Source: Ignavibacteria bacterium (GTDB taxonomy: Bacteria; Bacteroidota; Ignavibacteria; Tepidaquicellales; Tepidaquicellaceae). Taken from it: a stretch of DNA of 64,000 nucleotides. How positions within the stretch are numbered: the first letter of the stretch is position 1; every line of letters begins with the position of its first letter. Shown here one piece after another: positions 36,035-45,393 of this stretch. Where the stretch lies: contig JADJMZ010000001.1 in the NCBI GenBank assembly GCA_016709315.1, positions 1 through 64,000 on the forward strand. The letters run 5' to 3'. The notes under the pieces are model-generated. The model ran no database searches and was not told where the DNA came from. It worked only from the letters and a program-made list of their open reading frames with translations. A program made the translations under genes and the position numbers.

Positions 36035-37033
36035 CTATTTTTTTTCTTTGTTCAAACTTAACCACTTCTCTGTTAATGCAGTTTCTCTTTCGGAATTTAA
36101 ACCTGATTTAAGTTTATAATCTTTTCTTGCCAGTGAGAAATCAAGTGTGTCTTTGAGTGTAAGCTCCAATGATCTGATCTTAAGACCTTCAGCCAGAGCT
36201 TTGCTTATATCACAGTTATTTCCCCCGTCCACTTCATCAGGAAGCCATAGTGGAAGTTCAGTATATGGAACGACTTTTTCTTCTTCAAGAAATTTCTGAT
36301 CCGCCCAGATAATTTCAGGATTTTTTCCGCTGGCTTTTTTACACTCTTCAATAAACTTTTCAAACGTTAATTCATGATCAGGTCCGGTCGCATTGAATGT
36401 GCCTGATAATTTATTTTCAACGGATCTTATGATAAAATCTGCAAGATCTTTTACATCAATGAACTGAACATGCTTCTCCTTTGGTCCCGGAGCAAGGACT
36501 CTTCCTCCCTCATTGATCCTGTGTATCCAGTATGTAAATCTGTCCGAAGGATCATCTTCTCCTGAGATCAGTCCCGGTCTTATGATCAATGCATTGTCAC
36601 CATAAACTTCTTCAACAACTTTTTCACATAAATACTTCAGCGGACCGTAAGTCTCACCGGTAATTTCTTCAACTGATTCATCTTCGAGTTTTCCTGTTTC
36701 GGAATTTTCATTCATACCCATTTCGGAAAAATCTTTATACACTGAAATGCTTGAGACAAATGTATAATGCTTCACTTTGTCTTTCAGAAATTCCGCTGAT
36801 AATTTTACAACAGCAGGAACATATCCGCATGTGTCTATTACTGCGTCAAAGGATCTTCCGTTAAGCAGATCAAGATCACTTTTTCTGTCGCCTTTTAATT
36901 TTTCTGTGTCCGGGTAAATATCAGGATTATGAATTCCCCTGTTGTACATCGTGACTTCGTGTCCCTGTCTTAAAGCGGAATTTACAATGTGCTTTCCGAG
37001 AAAAATTGTTCCTCCGAGAATTAGTATTTTCAT
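36035..37033 (-). CDS. NAD-dependent epimerase/dehydratase-family protein
   Basis: A 332-residue SDR-fold protein. The nucleotide-binding start is 'MKILILGGTIFLGKHIVNSALRQGHEVTMYNRG', an atypical SDR fingerprint (G-G-T-x-F-L-G) seen in the CSP41/isoflavone-reductase-like branch. 'SSISVYKD' is in the place of the catalytic serine-tyrosine region, and 'RPGLISGEDDPSDRFTYWIHRI' is typical of these proteins. The substrate is unknown. It lies divergent to the flavin reductase-like gene at 37135. Confidence 0.85.
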   Translation of the reverse strand: MKILILGGTIFLGKHIVNSALRQGHEVTMYNRGIHNPDIYPDTEKLKGDRKSDLDLLNGRSFDAVIDTCGYVPAVVKLSAEFLKDKVKHYTFVSSISVYKDFSEMGMNENSETGKLEDESVEEITGETYGPLKYLCEKVVEEVYGDNALIIRPGLISGEDDPSDRFTYWIHRINEGGRVLAPGPKEKHVQFIDVKDLADFIIRSVENKLSGTFNATGPDHELTFEKFIEECKKASGKNPEIIWADQKFLEEEKVVPYTELPLWLPDEVDGGNNCDISKALAEGLKIRSLELTLKDTLDFSLARKDYKLKSGLNSERETALTEKWLSLNKEKK

Positions 37034-37134
37034 TTTTATAAATTAAATTTTTAAAATCCTGTTAACGCTTTCATTTTTCACAAGTTGCAATTTCAAAATA
37101 TTATTTGTGGATTTTTGAAACTAAATTGTTTAGT

Positions 37135-37866
37135 TTGAAAATATTTAAAAAATTGAAAGACTACACGATCATTTACAAGGGGTATGAAGAGATCTGTGAA
37201 AATACTCTTGCTTTTTATTTTGACTCAAAGGATTCGGGTTACTCGTTTGAAGCAGGTCAGTATGCATATTTCTCTGTATCCGATTCAAAATTCAAAGATG
37301 AAAAAGGAAATTCAAGACCTTTCTCTTTTGCCAGCTCGCCGCTGATCAAAGATAAGATAATGATTGCTGTTCGGAATAATTCGTCTGTCTTCATTAAAAA
37401 TCTTACGGAATTGCCTGCTGGAGCAGAAGTATTTTTAAGCAAACCAGCCGGAGGACTTGCATTTTCCGGAGATCATTCTTTGCCGGCAGTTTTTATTTCA
37501 GGCGGAACAGGTATTACTCCTGCAAGAAGCATAATCGAATCATCTGTCTTAAGCAGATCATCTCAGAGAATTTATTTATTCTATTCAAATAAATCAGAAT
37601 CACTCGCAGCATTTCTCGGAGATTTCAGGACATGGTCAGAGACTTCAGATAATTTCAGTTTTATTCCTTTAATTGAAGACACAACGAATGTTAAATGGAA
37701 ATCGGAATTCGGAATCATAGATGAAACGATTCTTAAAAAGTATCTAAATGATTTGGTAAATTACAGGTTCTATTTAACAGGTCCCGAAAAAATGGTCGCA
37801 TCGGTTAAAAATATTCTTTCTGAGAACAAAGTCTTGCCTGAAAATATTCAGACGGAAAATTTCTAA
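37135..37866 (+). CDS. FAD/NAD(P)-binding oxidoreductase (ferredoxin-NADP reductase-like)
   Basis: About 243 residues from the likely TTG start of M-K-I-F-K-K-L-K-D-Y; other TTGs at 37105 and 37153 are possible. The FAD-binding barrel is seen as 'FEAGQYAYFSV' and 'RPFSFASSP', and the NAD(P) domain as 'VFISGGTGITPARSIIESS' and 'FYLTGPEKMVASVKNILSE'. It lacks an attached 2Fe-2S domain, so it is a stand-alone reductase module. The electron partner is unknown. Confidence 0.88.
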   Translation: MKIFKKLKDYTIIYKGYEEICENTLAFYFDSKDSGYSFEAGQYAYFSVSDSKFKDEKGNSRPFSFASSPLIKDKIMIAVRNNSSVFIKNLTELPAGAEVFLSKPAGGLAFSGDHSLPAVFISGGTGITPARSIIESSVLSRSSQRIYLFYSNKSESLAAFLGDFRTWSETSDNFSFIPLIEDTTNVKWKSEFGIIDETILKKYLNDLVNYRFYLTGPEKMVASVKNILSENKVLPENIQTENF

Positions 37867-37872
37867 TAATTT

Positions 37873-38451
37873 TTACTTCTGAAAACTGACAATATCACCA
37901 TCCTTTATCCCGTATCTGTCCGTAAATCCTGCAGCAACCTCCACTACATAAGTCGCCGGCTTCTCTGACGGTAAAGATTTTTCAGAAAACGGAATAGTAT
38001 TTTTAAAAATCTTTACTATTTCTTTTTTACTGTTTACATAAATTATATCAAGTGACATTATTGTATTCTTCATCCAGAATGACTGCGGTTCCTCTTTCTC
38101 AAAAATAAACAGCATGGCTTTATTATCATCCATGGATTTTCTGTACATAAGTCCCTGCGTTCTCTCGTCATCATTTTCAGCAATTTCTATATCCACTTTT
38201 CTGACAGTTTGTTTTCCGTCTTTGCTGAGAAATTCAAGTTCGCCTTCCTTCTTAAAAGCCGGTTCTTTTACATTTTTAATTTTCTCTCTAGGATCTGTAA
38301 CGACATGCTTTGTGGTTACTTCATCCTTCTCAAAAAATTTTGTGTATGCAAAGTAACCGAGTATGACTGCAATTACAGCTATCAGGATATACTTTCCTTC
38401 AAAAAATGATTTGTTCCCTGATGCTTTGTGCGGATGTTTTTCTTTTGTCAA
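37873..38451 (-). CDS. DUF192-domain membrane-anchored protein
   Basis: A 192-residue protein starting at a TTG. One membrane anchor (~residues 19-40), then a periplasmic DUF192 domain: 'VDIEIAENDDERTQGLMYRKSMDDNKAMLFIFEKEEPQSFWMKNTIMSLDIIYV' and 'TYVVEVAAGFTDRYGIKDGDIV'. The function is not defined in the literature I know. Eight bases downstream of the aminotransferase gene, last in a six-gene minus-strand run. Confidence 0.9.
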   Translation of the reverse strand: MTKEKHPHKASGNKSFFEGKYILIAVIAVILGYFAYTKFFEKDEVTTKHVVTDPREKIKNVKEPAFKKEGELEFLSKDGKQTVRKVDIEIAENDDERTQGLMYRKSMDDNKAMLFIFEKEEPQSFWMKNTIMSLDIIYVNSKKEIVKIFKNTIPFSEKSLPSEKPATYVVEVAAGFTDRYGIKDGDIVSFQK

Positions 38452-38459
38452 TTATTGAA

Positions 38460-39521
38460 TTATTTGTTTAAAAATTCTTTAATGGATTCTATCAGATATT
38501 TGTTTTGCTCTTTTGTACCGAGTGTAATTCTTGTTTCCGTCTTGAAAGCTTCTTCGTCTAAAAATTTTATCAGAAGATTTCTCTCCTTCAAAAATTTATC
38601 AAGATCTTTTCTGATTTTTAAAGGCATGTCAACCATCATGAAATTAGCGTAGGATTTATACGGAGTAAATCCCTCAAGCTTTGAAAATTCCTTATAAAAC
38701 ATTTCCTTGTCTTCCTGCATCATCTGCGTCACCTTCTTGTAATATTCAATGTCATCAAGGCATATCATCGCAAGGTTTTCTGAAACAAGATTGTAACCTA
38801 AGTATCTTGTAGTAAATCCTTTCAGCTCTTCAAGATTATTTCCGGCAAAACTGAAACCTATCCTGCTTCCTGCCAGTGCAAAATATTTTGAAAATGTTCT
38901 GCAGATAATAAGATTCGGAAATTCATCTAAGTACGGCTTTACATAACTGTTATCCATTGAGCCGAATCCCCAGTATGCTTCATCTATCATTACTATCGAA
39001 CCTCTGCATGCATCAAGAAATCTGTGCAGGTCGTCACTCTGGATTTTATTTCCCGTCGGATTATTCGGTGATGCAATAATTACCACACGCGGTCTTTCCC
39101 TGTCATAAATGCTTATCATTTTATCCACGTCATAAAGGTATGAATCTATTCCGTCTATCTTTCCTTTTATCATCGGATATTCAACATTGAATCCGCCAAC
39201 CTCATACGCAACTTTTTTGTAATACCACCATGCTTCTTTCGGTATGAGTATTTTATCACCCCTCATTACATATCTGTGTATGAGCTGTTTGAGAATATCT
39301 TCGCTGCCGTATGACAATATTATCTGTGTTTCCTTAAATCCGAAGTCTTTTGCAATTCTTTCCGATAATTTGGATTTAACTCCTCTTGCAAAATCCCTGG
39401 AATACCAGGACAGGTCTTCTATTGTAACTGTTTTCAGATAATCATAACACTTCGGGGAAGGTCCGTACTGTGATTCATTCCTGTCAAGATATTGTATTGA
39501 ATTATATTTTTTTTCTGACAT
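38460..39521 (-). CDS. PLP-dependent class I/II aminotransferase (HisC-like)
   Basis: A 353-residue fold-type I aminotransferase. Signatures: 'LDRNESQYGPSP' at the N-terminus, 'ILSYGSEDILKQLI' (~residue 70), 'IASPNNPTGN' (~175), the aspartate in 'MIDEAYWGF', and the PLP lysine in 'RTFSKYFALAGSRIGF' (~220). The closest relatives are histidinol-phosphate aminotransferases, but no other his genes are nearby, so a different amine donor or acceptor is possible. Eight bases separate it from the DUF192 gene and 29 from the enoyl-CoA hydratase gene. Confidence 0.85.
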   Translation of the reverse strand: MSEKKYNSIQYLDRNESQYGPSPKCYDYLKTVTIEDLSWYSRDFARGVKSKLSERIAKDFGFKETQIILSYGSEDILKQLIHRYVMRGDKILIPKEAWWYYKKVAYEVGGFNVEYPMIKGKIDGIDSYLYDVDKMISIYDRERPRVVIIASPNNPTGNKIQSDDLHRFLDACRGSIVMIDEAYWGFGSMDNSYVKPYLDEFPNLIICRTFSKYFALAGSRIGFSFAGNNLEELKGFTTRYLGYNLVSENLAMICLDDIEYYKKVTQMMQEDKEMFYKEFSKLEGFTPYKSYANFMMVDMPLKIRKDLDKFLKERNLLIKFLDEEAFKTETRITLGTKEQNKYLIESIKEFLNK

Positions 39522-39550
39522 GATATTTTTAGAAAGTTAATTTATATATT

Positions 39551-40321
39551 TTATTTTTTATTCTTTGACAAAAAATTCATTACACCGTGCCTGCACTCCT
39601 GTGTCATTCTCGTGATTGCATTCATGTCAACGGCATATTCAAGCGAAGATTCAAAACTCATCGAAGCCACATTCCTGAACATTTCCTTTGTCAGACAAAG
39701 CGAACTGGAAGGTATCTTGTTTAAATCCATGCAAAGGTTATATGTGAATTCTTCAAGTCCGGAATGAGATGTGACATAATTCACAAACCCGATTCTGTAT
39801 GCCTCCTGCCCTGTAATGAATTTTGATGTAAGAAGAAGATCCTTGGCGTGTGATTCGCTGACTCTTTTCAAAAGAAAGACCATTACTATCGCAGGGATGA
39901 ATCCGATCTTGACTTCCGTATATCCGAACTGCGCCTTGTCACTCGACACAATGAAGTCACATGCGCTCGCAATGCCGCATCCTCCGGCAAGAGCATATCC
40001 GTCAACCATTGCTATGACCGGCTTGCGGCAGTTATAAATGGAGAGAAGCATGTTCCTGAATTTCTGCGAGTCGGCTTTGTTTTCCAGAATGTCGTATTCG
40101 GAGATCTTCTGAAGATAATCCAGATAAAGTCCGGAGCAGAAGTTACCTCCCGATCCTGTAAGAATAATGCTCCGTGTTTTTTTATCATCTGAAAATTTCC
40201 CGAATGCATCCGTTAATTCCGAGATCATTTCTTCGTCAAGCGAATTTCTTTTTTCCGGTCTGTTAAGTGTTATCTTAACTGTATTATCTTTTTCCTCTGT
40301 TAATATTTTATTGTAACTCAT
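39551..40321 (-). CDS. Enoyl-CoA hydratase/isomerase-family protein
   Basis: A 256-residue crotonase-superfamily protein: 'ITLNRPEKRNSLDEEM' at the N-terminus, 'LTGSGGNFCSGLYLDYL' for the CoA/oxyanion region, 'AMVDGYALAGGCGIASACDFIVSS' and 'FGYTEVKIGFIPAIV'. The glutamate in 'FGYTEVKIGF' sits at a position used by hydratases. It follows the ABC ATPase gene by seven bases. Its substrate is unknown, and its pairing with an ABC ATPase is unusual. Confidence 0.9.
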   Translation of the reverse strand: MSYNKILTEEKDNTVKITLNRPEKRNSLDEEMISELTDAFGKFSDDKKTRSIILTGSGGNFCSGLYLDYLQKISEYDILENKADSQKFRNMLLSIYNCRKPVIAMVDGYALAGGCGIASACDFIVSSDKAQFGYTEVKIGFIPAIVMVFLLKRVSESHAKDLLLTSKFITGQEAYRIGFVNYVTSHSGLEEFTYNLCMDLNKIPSSSLCLTKEMFRNVASMSFESSLEYAVDMNAITRMTQECRHGVMNFLSKNKK

Positions 40322-40328
40322 AAGTATG

Positions 40329-41162
40329 TTAAAGATTTTTTTGAGACGAATAATTAATTAAAAAATTATTTTCGTGACTGACTATTCTGGACTTGACCTG
40401 AAAGTATTCGCTCAGGATCGCTTCGGTAATTACTTTTCCCGAACCGGAATATTCTGCAATTATTCCATCGTTCATCAGAATTGCTTTTTCGGAATAGTTC
40501 AGCGCAAGCGCAAGATCATGTATCACAATTATAATGGTAAGTCCTCTGCTGTGAAGCTTTTTCAGTATGCTGAATATTTCTATCTGATAGCTGACATCAA
40601 GATAAGTAAGCGGTTCGTCTATTATAAGTATTTTTCCTTTAAGATCACCCGAAGTATTAAGCTGTACAAGTCCGAGTGTAAGCAATACTTTCTGCCTTTC
40701 ACCGCCGGACAATTCATAAATATATTTACCGGCAAGTTTTTCTATACCTGTTTCTGCGATGCTTGCAGAAACAATATCACGGTCTTCATCAGAATAACGG
40801 AAATCTGAAAATCTTCTGCTGGAATATCTTCCGAGAAGCAGAAATTCCTTTACCGAAAAATCCGAATTCAATGAAGCTGAAGTCTGCGGAAGATAAGAAA
40901 CTGATCTTGAATATTCCTTTCTGTTTATTCCTTTAATGTCTTTGCCTTTAAACAGAATGTTGCCGGAATAACCTGTCAGGATCCTGGAAATTAATTTCAC
41001 TAAAGTGGATTTGCCCGATCCGTTCTTGCCTATTACCGAAATAAAATCTCCTTCCGAAATTTCAGCTTTAATATTACTTAAATAAAAACTCTTTACGTCT
41101 TCCGGAGAAATAAATTTTGAATAAGAAAAATTAACTTTATCCAGTTCAAGTATGACACTCAT
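40329..41162 (-). CDS. ABC transporter ATP-binding protein (FecE/iron-siderophore type)
   Basis: A 277-residue ATPase with Walker A 'GKNGSGKST', Q-loop 'SYLPQTSASL', signature 'LSGGERQK', Walker B 'ILIIDEPLTYLD' and H-switch 'IVIHDLALAL'. The spacing and the 'LLLGRYSSRRFS' stretch resemble FecE/FhuC/BtuD-type importer ATPases. No matching permease or binding protein is in this window. Confidence 0.92.
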   Translation of the reverse strand: MSVILELDKVNFSYSKFISPEDVKSFYLSNIKAEISEGDFISVIGKNGSGKSTLVKLISRILTGYSGNILFKGKDIKGINRKEYSRSVSYLPQTSASLNSDFSVKEFLLLGRYSSRRFSDFRYSDEDRDIVSASIAETGIEKLAGKYIYELSGGERQKVLLTLGLVQLNTSGDLKGKILIIDEPLTYLDVSYQIEIFSILKKLHSRGLTIIIVIHDLALALNYSEKAILMNDGIIAEYSGSGKVITEAILSEYFQVKSRIVSHENNFLINYSSQKNL

Positions 41163-41206
41163 TTTTCAAATTAAGAGTAAAAAATCATACTTAAAATTCA
41201 AATCTT

Positions 41207-42538
41207 TTAACTTTTGTTTTTTAAATACCTGTCAATTCCTCTTGCCGCCTTCTTTGCATCAGCCGCAGCATTCACTACTTCCTGTCCGCCGCTGATTATG
41301 TCCCCTGCCGAAAAATATTTCGGATTTGGCGTCTGATAATTTTCCGGATCGACTACAAGTCTTCCTTTTAAATCAAACTTTATTCCTGAAACATTCGAGA
41401 GAAGTTCTTCCTGTTTGGATTGTCCTGTTGCAACTATCACCATATCGCACGGCTCAGTAAATTCAGTACCTATAATATTTATTACTTTGCCATTTTCAGT
41501 TCTTGTCCTGATGAATTTAACTCCTTCAACTTTATCTTTTCCCGTAATTTCTACCGGAGATACATTGAACATCCCTTTTACTCCGGCGCTTTTTGCCAGA
41601 TCATATTCGAATTCATACGCGCCTTTCTCTTCATTTGATCTTCTGTAAGCAAGTATGACTTTCTCCGCTCCCATCCGTGCTGATTCCGAAGCTGCGTCCA
41701 TGGCTGTATTGCCGCCACCGAGAACTATCACTTTGTTTCCGACTTTTACATTGTGCTGATGTATTTTTAATTCTGCAATGAACTCCACTGCCCCGAAACA
41801 ATTTTCCAGATTCATTCCGCTTATATTAAGTGAATTTGTTTTACCGAGTCCTGTGCCTATAAAAACTGCGTCAAATTCTTTTTCAAGTCTGATGAAATCT
41901 TCTTTTTTGTAAATGCCTGATTCAAAATGAATTTCAAATCCGAACTGACCCTGAAGATAATCCATCTCGTCAAGAGCTTCCTTATTCGTGATCTTGTAAG
42001 GAGCTACGCCATAAACCGTGAGTCCGGAAGGTTTTTCTCTGGCTTCAAAAATAACAGCATCATATCCCATCATTCTCAGTTCGCATGCACAGGAAATCCC
42101 CGCAGGTCCTGCGCCGATTATCGCAACTTTCTTACCGTTAGATTTTCCGGGAATAAAAAGTTTTTTACTTTCACTGATTGCAGTCGAAGTTGCAAAACTC
42201 TGCAGTCTTCCGATCTCTATCGGCTTCACTTCCTGAAGATTGTAAACACATGCGCCTTCGCAAAGCACGTCCGTTGGACAAACCTTGCCGCAGGCATATC
42301 CGAAATAATTTGATTCATAAATTGTTTTTGCAGAGCCGGTGAGATTTCCTGAATTAATCTGTCTTATGAAAAGCGGAATGTCTATCCTCGTCGGACAGGC
42401 GTTTACGCAGGGAGCATCATAGCAGAACAGGCATCTCGAACTCTCATAATACGCCTGAGTGCTGTTCATCAATGGCTTGATCTGCTCAAAGTTTTTCTCG
42501 AACTCTGATTCGTTTGTGGGCTTTGTATAATCTGACAT
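41207..42538 (-). CDS. preT: Dihydropyrimidine dehydrogenase subunit A-like (PreT)
   Basis: A 443-residue NAD(P)-linked flavoprotein. The N-terminal cysteine cluster 'CLFCYDAPCVNACPTRIDIP' (~36-55) and 'YACGKVCPTDVLCEGACV' bind two 4Fe-4S centres, as in PreT and GltD-type proteins. Two dinucleotide sites follow: 'KKVAIIGAGPAGISCACEL' (~136) and 'NKVIVLGGGNTAMDAASES'. PreT reduces PreA in the first step of reductive pyrimidine breakdown. PreA is not next to it. The upstream gene encodes a beta-ureidopropionase-type enzyme, which supports the pyrimidine assignment; a glutamate synthase small subunit-like role is the alternative. Confidence 0.85.
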   Translation of the reverse strand: MSDYTKPTNESEFEKNFEQIKPLMNSTQAYYESSRCLFCYDAPCVNACPTRIDIPLFIRQINSGNLTGSAKTIYESNYFGYACGKVCPTDVLCEGACVYNLQEVKPIEIGRLQSFATSTAISESKKLFIPGKSNGKKVAIIGAGPAGISCACELRMMGYDAVIFEAREKPSGLTVYGVAPYKITNKEALDEMDYLQGQFGFEIHFESGIYKKEDFIRLEKEFDAVFIGTGLGKTNSLNISGMNLENCFGAVEFIAELKIHQHNVKVGNKVIVLGGGNTAMDAASESARMGAEKVILAYRRSNEEKGAYEFEYDLAKSAGVKGMFNVSPVEITGKDKVEGVKFIRTRTENGKVINIIGTEFTEPCDMVIVATGQSKQEELLSNVSGIKFDLKGRLVVDPENYQTPNPKYFSAGDIISGGQEVVNAAADAKKAARGIDRYLKNKS

Positions 42539-42616
42539 ATATTAATTAAAATTATTTTACAGTTTTCTTATGATGAAGCTGATAGACAGAATTTTGTGCT
42601 ACAAAAAAATTTTGTT

Positions 42617-43483
42617 TTACAATTCCGTAATCTTCCCGTAAGTCTCAGGTCTTCTGTCCCTGAAGAACTGCCATGTAGATCTTACCTCTTCTATCATGTC
42701 AAGATCGAACTCTGCAACAAGCAGTTCGTCATTATCTTCCGATGCCTGAGCGAATATCTGTCCGCGCGGATCCACGAAGTAAGATGAACCGTAGAACTTT
42801 CCGAGATTCCAGGGTTTCTCCGTTCCGACCCTATTGATACATCCCATGAAGTATCCGTTCGCAGCTGCATGCGCCGGCTGTTCGAGTTTCCATAAATACT
42901 GTGACAATCCTGCAACAGTCGCTGAAGGATTATAAACTATCTCAGCGCCGTTCAGACCGAGTATTCTTGCGCCTTCCGGAAAATGTCTGTCGTAGCAGAT
43001 ATAAACTCCGACTTTGCAGTACTTAGTCTGAAATACAGGATAACCGAGATTACCGGGTTTGAAGAAAAATTTTTCCCAGAAACCTGAAGTGTGAGGAATG
43101 TGATTCTTTCTGTACTTGCCGAGGAATGTCCCGTCTGCGTCTATTACTCCGGCAGTGTTGTATAATATTCCCGGCTGCTCTTTTTCATAAACGGGAGCGA
43201 TGATCACCATGTTGTATTTTCTGGAATATTCCTGAAGTCTTTCTATAGTCGGACCCGGTACTGACTCTGCAGATTCATACCATTCCTTGCTTTGTCCGGG
43301 ACAGAAATAAGGCGTGTTGAAAATTTCCTGAAGGCAGAGTATCTGAACTCCCTTTTTACCTGCATCTTCTATCATCGGCAGATGTTTCTGAACCATTGCT
43401 TCCTTAATTTCTTGTATTGTTCCTTCGCCTTCTGTTAAAGGCAGACTCATTTGAATTAAACCTGATTTGATCTTTCGGGGCAT
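42617..43483 (-). CDS. Nitrilase-superfamily amidohydrolase (beta-ureidopropionase-like)
   Basis: A 288-residue carbon-nitrogen hydrolase with the Glu-Lys-Cys triad: E in 'LCLQEIFNTPYF' (~residue 52), K in 'GKYRKNHIPH' (~125) and C in 'VGVYICYDRHFPEGAR' (~159). The wording matches N-carbamoyl-beta-alanine amidohydrolases, which complete reductive pyrimidine catabolism. 78 bases upstream of preT on the same strand. First gene of a probable six-gene run through preT, the ABC ATPase, the hydratase, the aminotransferase and the DUF192 protein. Other N-carbamoyl amino acid substrates cannot be excluded. Confidence 0.93.
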   Translation of the reverse strand: MPRKIKSGLIQMSLPLTEGEGTIQEIKEAMVQKHLPMIEDAGKKGVQILCLQEIFNTPYFCPGQSKEWYESAESVPGPTIERLQEYSRKYNMVIIAPVYEKEQPGILYNTAGVIDADGTFLGKYRKNHIPHTSGFWEKFFFKPGNLGYPVFQTKYCKVGVYICYDRHFPEGARILGLNGAEIVYNPSATVAGLSQYLWKLEQPAHAAANGYFMGCINRVGTEKPWNLGKFYGSSYFVDPRGQIFAQASEDNDELLVAEFDLDMIEEVRSTWQFFRDRRPETYGKITEL

Positions 43484-43588
43484 GTTGTTTTAATTTTTAT
43501 ATTAATAAATAATTTTACATTTATATGACTTCTGTTATTTTTTTATTTAGTTACTGAAGTTGACCTCTTCGATCTTTAAAGATTATTT

Positions 43589-43725
43589 TCCGCCACGAAT
43601 TACACGAATTAACACTAATTATACTCAACATCCATTTTCCAATTCGTGTCAATTGACGAAATTAGTGAAAATTTCTTGTTTTCAATCCTGAAGCAGTCAA
43701 TTTAAGTTTATTGTTAAAAATTAAA
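43589..43725. repeat. Dispersed 'CGAATT' intergenic repeat, copy 3
   Basis: Contains GCCACGAATTACACGAATT then, inverted, AATTCGTGTCAATTGACG. Its right half is the reverse complement of 2786-2845. Between here and 43877 is an AT-rich spacer with a few CCCCTCCC/CCTCCCC motifs but no gene. Confidence 0.65.
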
Positions 43726-44065
43726 TCAACTATCCAAGAGTATCAATACAATTATAAATTATTGCAAAGCCGTCCAAAACGTTTTTAAATATGGTTATAT
43801 TATTATTTAGTATAGTTAAATTTTCATTGAAGAATTTACTGTATAGCTACAAAACCCCTCCCAAACCCTCCCCTTTTCGCCGTTGTTGGTGTTTCAAAAA
43901 GTTTGCGTGGTTAAATATCTTGAAAGCTTACATTTAGTTGCAAACTTTTTGGTCACCAACAACAAAGCTTCAGGTAAGTCACCACAACGGAGCATAGTTT
44001 AAACTCGATAGTTATGAAGTTAGAAATTAATTTATTCCGATTTTTGAATATCAAATACGATTACG

Positions 44066-44593
44066 ATGATAAAAAACTTTTACTTCTTCACAGCTACTGT
44101 TCTTAATTGGAAACATATTCTGAAACCTGATAAATACAAAGATATTATTATCGAAAGTTTTAAATTCTTAGTGAATAAAAATTATGTAAGAATATTTGCC
44201 TTTGTTATAATGCCGAACCATTACCATACTGTCTGGAGAATAAATGAGAACCTGGAGAAATCCGATTTTCAAAGAGACTCAATGAAATTCACAGGTCAAA
44301 CTATACTAAGAGATCTGAAATCATATCACAAAGAAATACATAATTCAATGTATGTTGGCGCGAAAGACAGAAAGTATCAGTTCTGGGAAAGGAATCCTCT
44401 ATCGGTGCCGTTGTATTCACAAAAAGTAGTTGAACAGAAAATAAATTATATTCATGGCAATCCCATTAAACCTAAATGGAATCTTGCATATGAACCACAG
44501 GATTATAAATATTCTTCAGCAGGATTTTATTATACAGGAAAAGATGAGTTTGGATTTTTGGAAAACTATCTGGAAGTTTTAAATGAAAGATAA
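44066..44593 (+). CDS. REP-associated tyrosine transposase (RAYT), copy 1
   Basis: A 175-residue Y1/HUH protein. The HUH motif is H52-Y53-H54 in 'IMPNHYHTVW', and 'KINYIHGNPIKPKW' (catalytic tyrosine region) and 'YKYSSAGFYYTG' are RAYT hallmarks. It is flanked by its likely substrate palindromes. It differs from copy 2 by only three residues (Y6, Y40 and Y142 here; F, C and A there). RAYTs generate REP/BIME elements and act on single-stranded hairpins; cell function is not established. Confidence 0.93.
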   Translation: MIKNFYFFTATVLNWKHILKPDKYKDIIIESFKFLVNKNYVRIFAFVIMPNHYHTVWRINENLEKSDFQRDSMKFTGQTILRDLKSYHKEIHNSMYVGAKDRKYQFWERNPLSVPLYSQKVVEQKINYIHGNPIKPKWNLAYEPQDYKYSSAGFYYTGKDEFGFLENYLEVLNER

Positions 44594-44865
44594 CCGGTAT
44601 TGTGCTTCGCCGGTCAGGAGTTTGGTTGTTGGTGACCAAAAAGTTTGCATTATGTGTGTTCTAAATTTTAGATATTTCGCCGTTGTTGGTGTTCCAAAAA
44701 GTTTGCGTGATTAAATATCTTGAAAGCTTACATTTAGTTGCAAACTTTTTGGTCACCAACAACAAAGCTTCAGGTAAGTCACCACAACGGAGCATAGTTT
44801 AAACTTGATAATAATGAAGTTAGAAATTAATTTATTCCGATTTTTGAATATCAAATACGATTGCG

Positions 44866-45393
44866 ATGATAAAAAACTTTTTCTTCTTCACAGCTACTGT
44901 TCTTAATTGGAAACATATTCTGAAACCTGATAAATACAAAGATATTATTATCGAAAGTTTTAAATTCTTAGTGAATAAAAATTGTGTAAGAATATTTGCC
45001 TTTGTTATAATGCCGAACCATTACCATACTGTCTGGAGAATAAATGAGAACCTGGAGAAATCCGATTTTCAAAGAGACTCAATGAAATTCACAGGTCAAA
45101 CTATACTAAGAGATCTGAAATCATATCACAAAGAAATACATAATTCAATGTATGTTGGCGCGAAAGACAGAAAGTACCAATTCTGGGAAAGGAATCCTCT
45201 ATCGGTGCCGTTGTATTCACAAAAAGTAGTTGAACAGAAAATAAATTATATTCATGGCAATCCCATTAAACCTAAATGGAATCTTGCTGCTGAACCACAG
45301 GATTATAAATATTCTTCAGCAGGATTTTATTATACAGGAAAAGATGAGTTTGGATTTTTGGAAAACTATCTGGAAGTTTTAAATGAAAGATAA
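44866..45393 (+). CDS. REP-associated tyrosine transposase (RAYT), copy 2
   Basis: Near-identical to the copy 800 bases upstream: 175 residues, H52-Y53-H54 motif intact, F6, C40 and A142 instead of Y at those positions, plus a few silent changes. Both frames are intact, so both could be active. The unit's right end carries the complete inverted palindrome that is missing between the two units. Confidence 0.93.
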   Translation: MIKNFFFFTATVLNWKHILKPDKYKDIIIESFKFLVNKNCVRIFAFVIMPNHYHTVWRINENLEKSDFQRDSMKFTGQTILRDLKSYHKEIHNSMYVGAKDRKYQFWERNPLSVPLYSQKVVEQKINYIHGNPIKPKWNLAAEPQDYKYSSAGFYYTGKDEFGFLENYLEVLNER

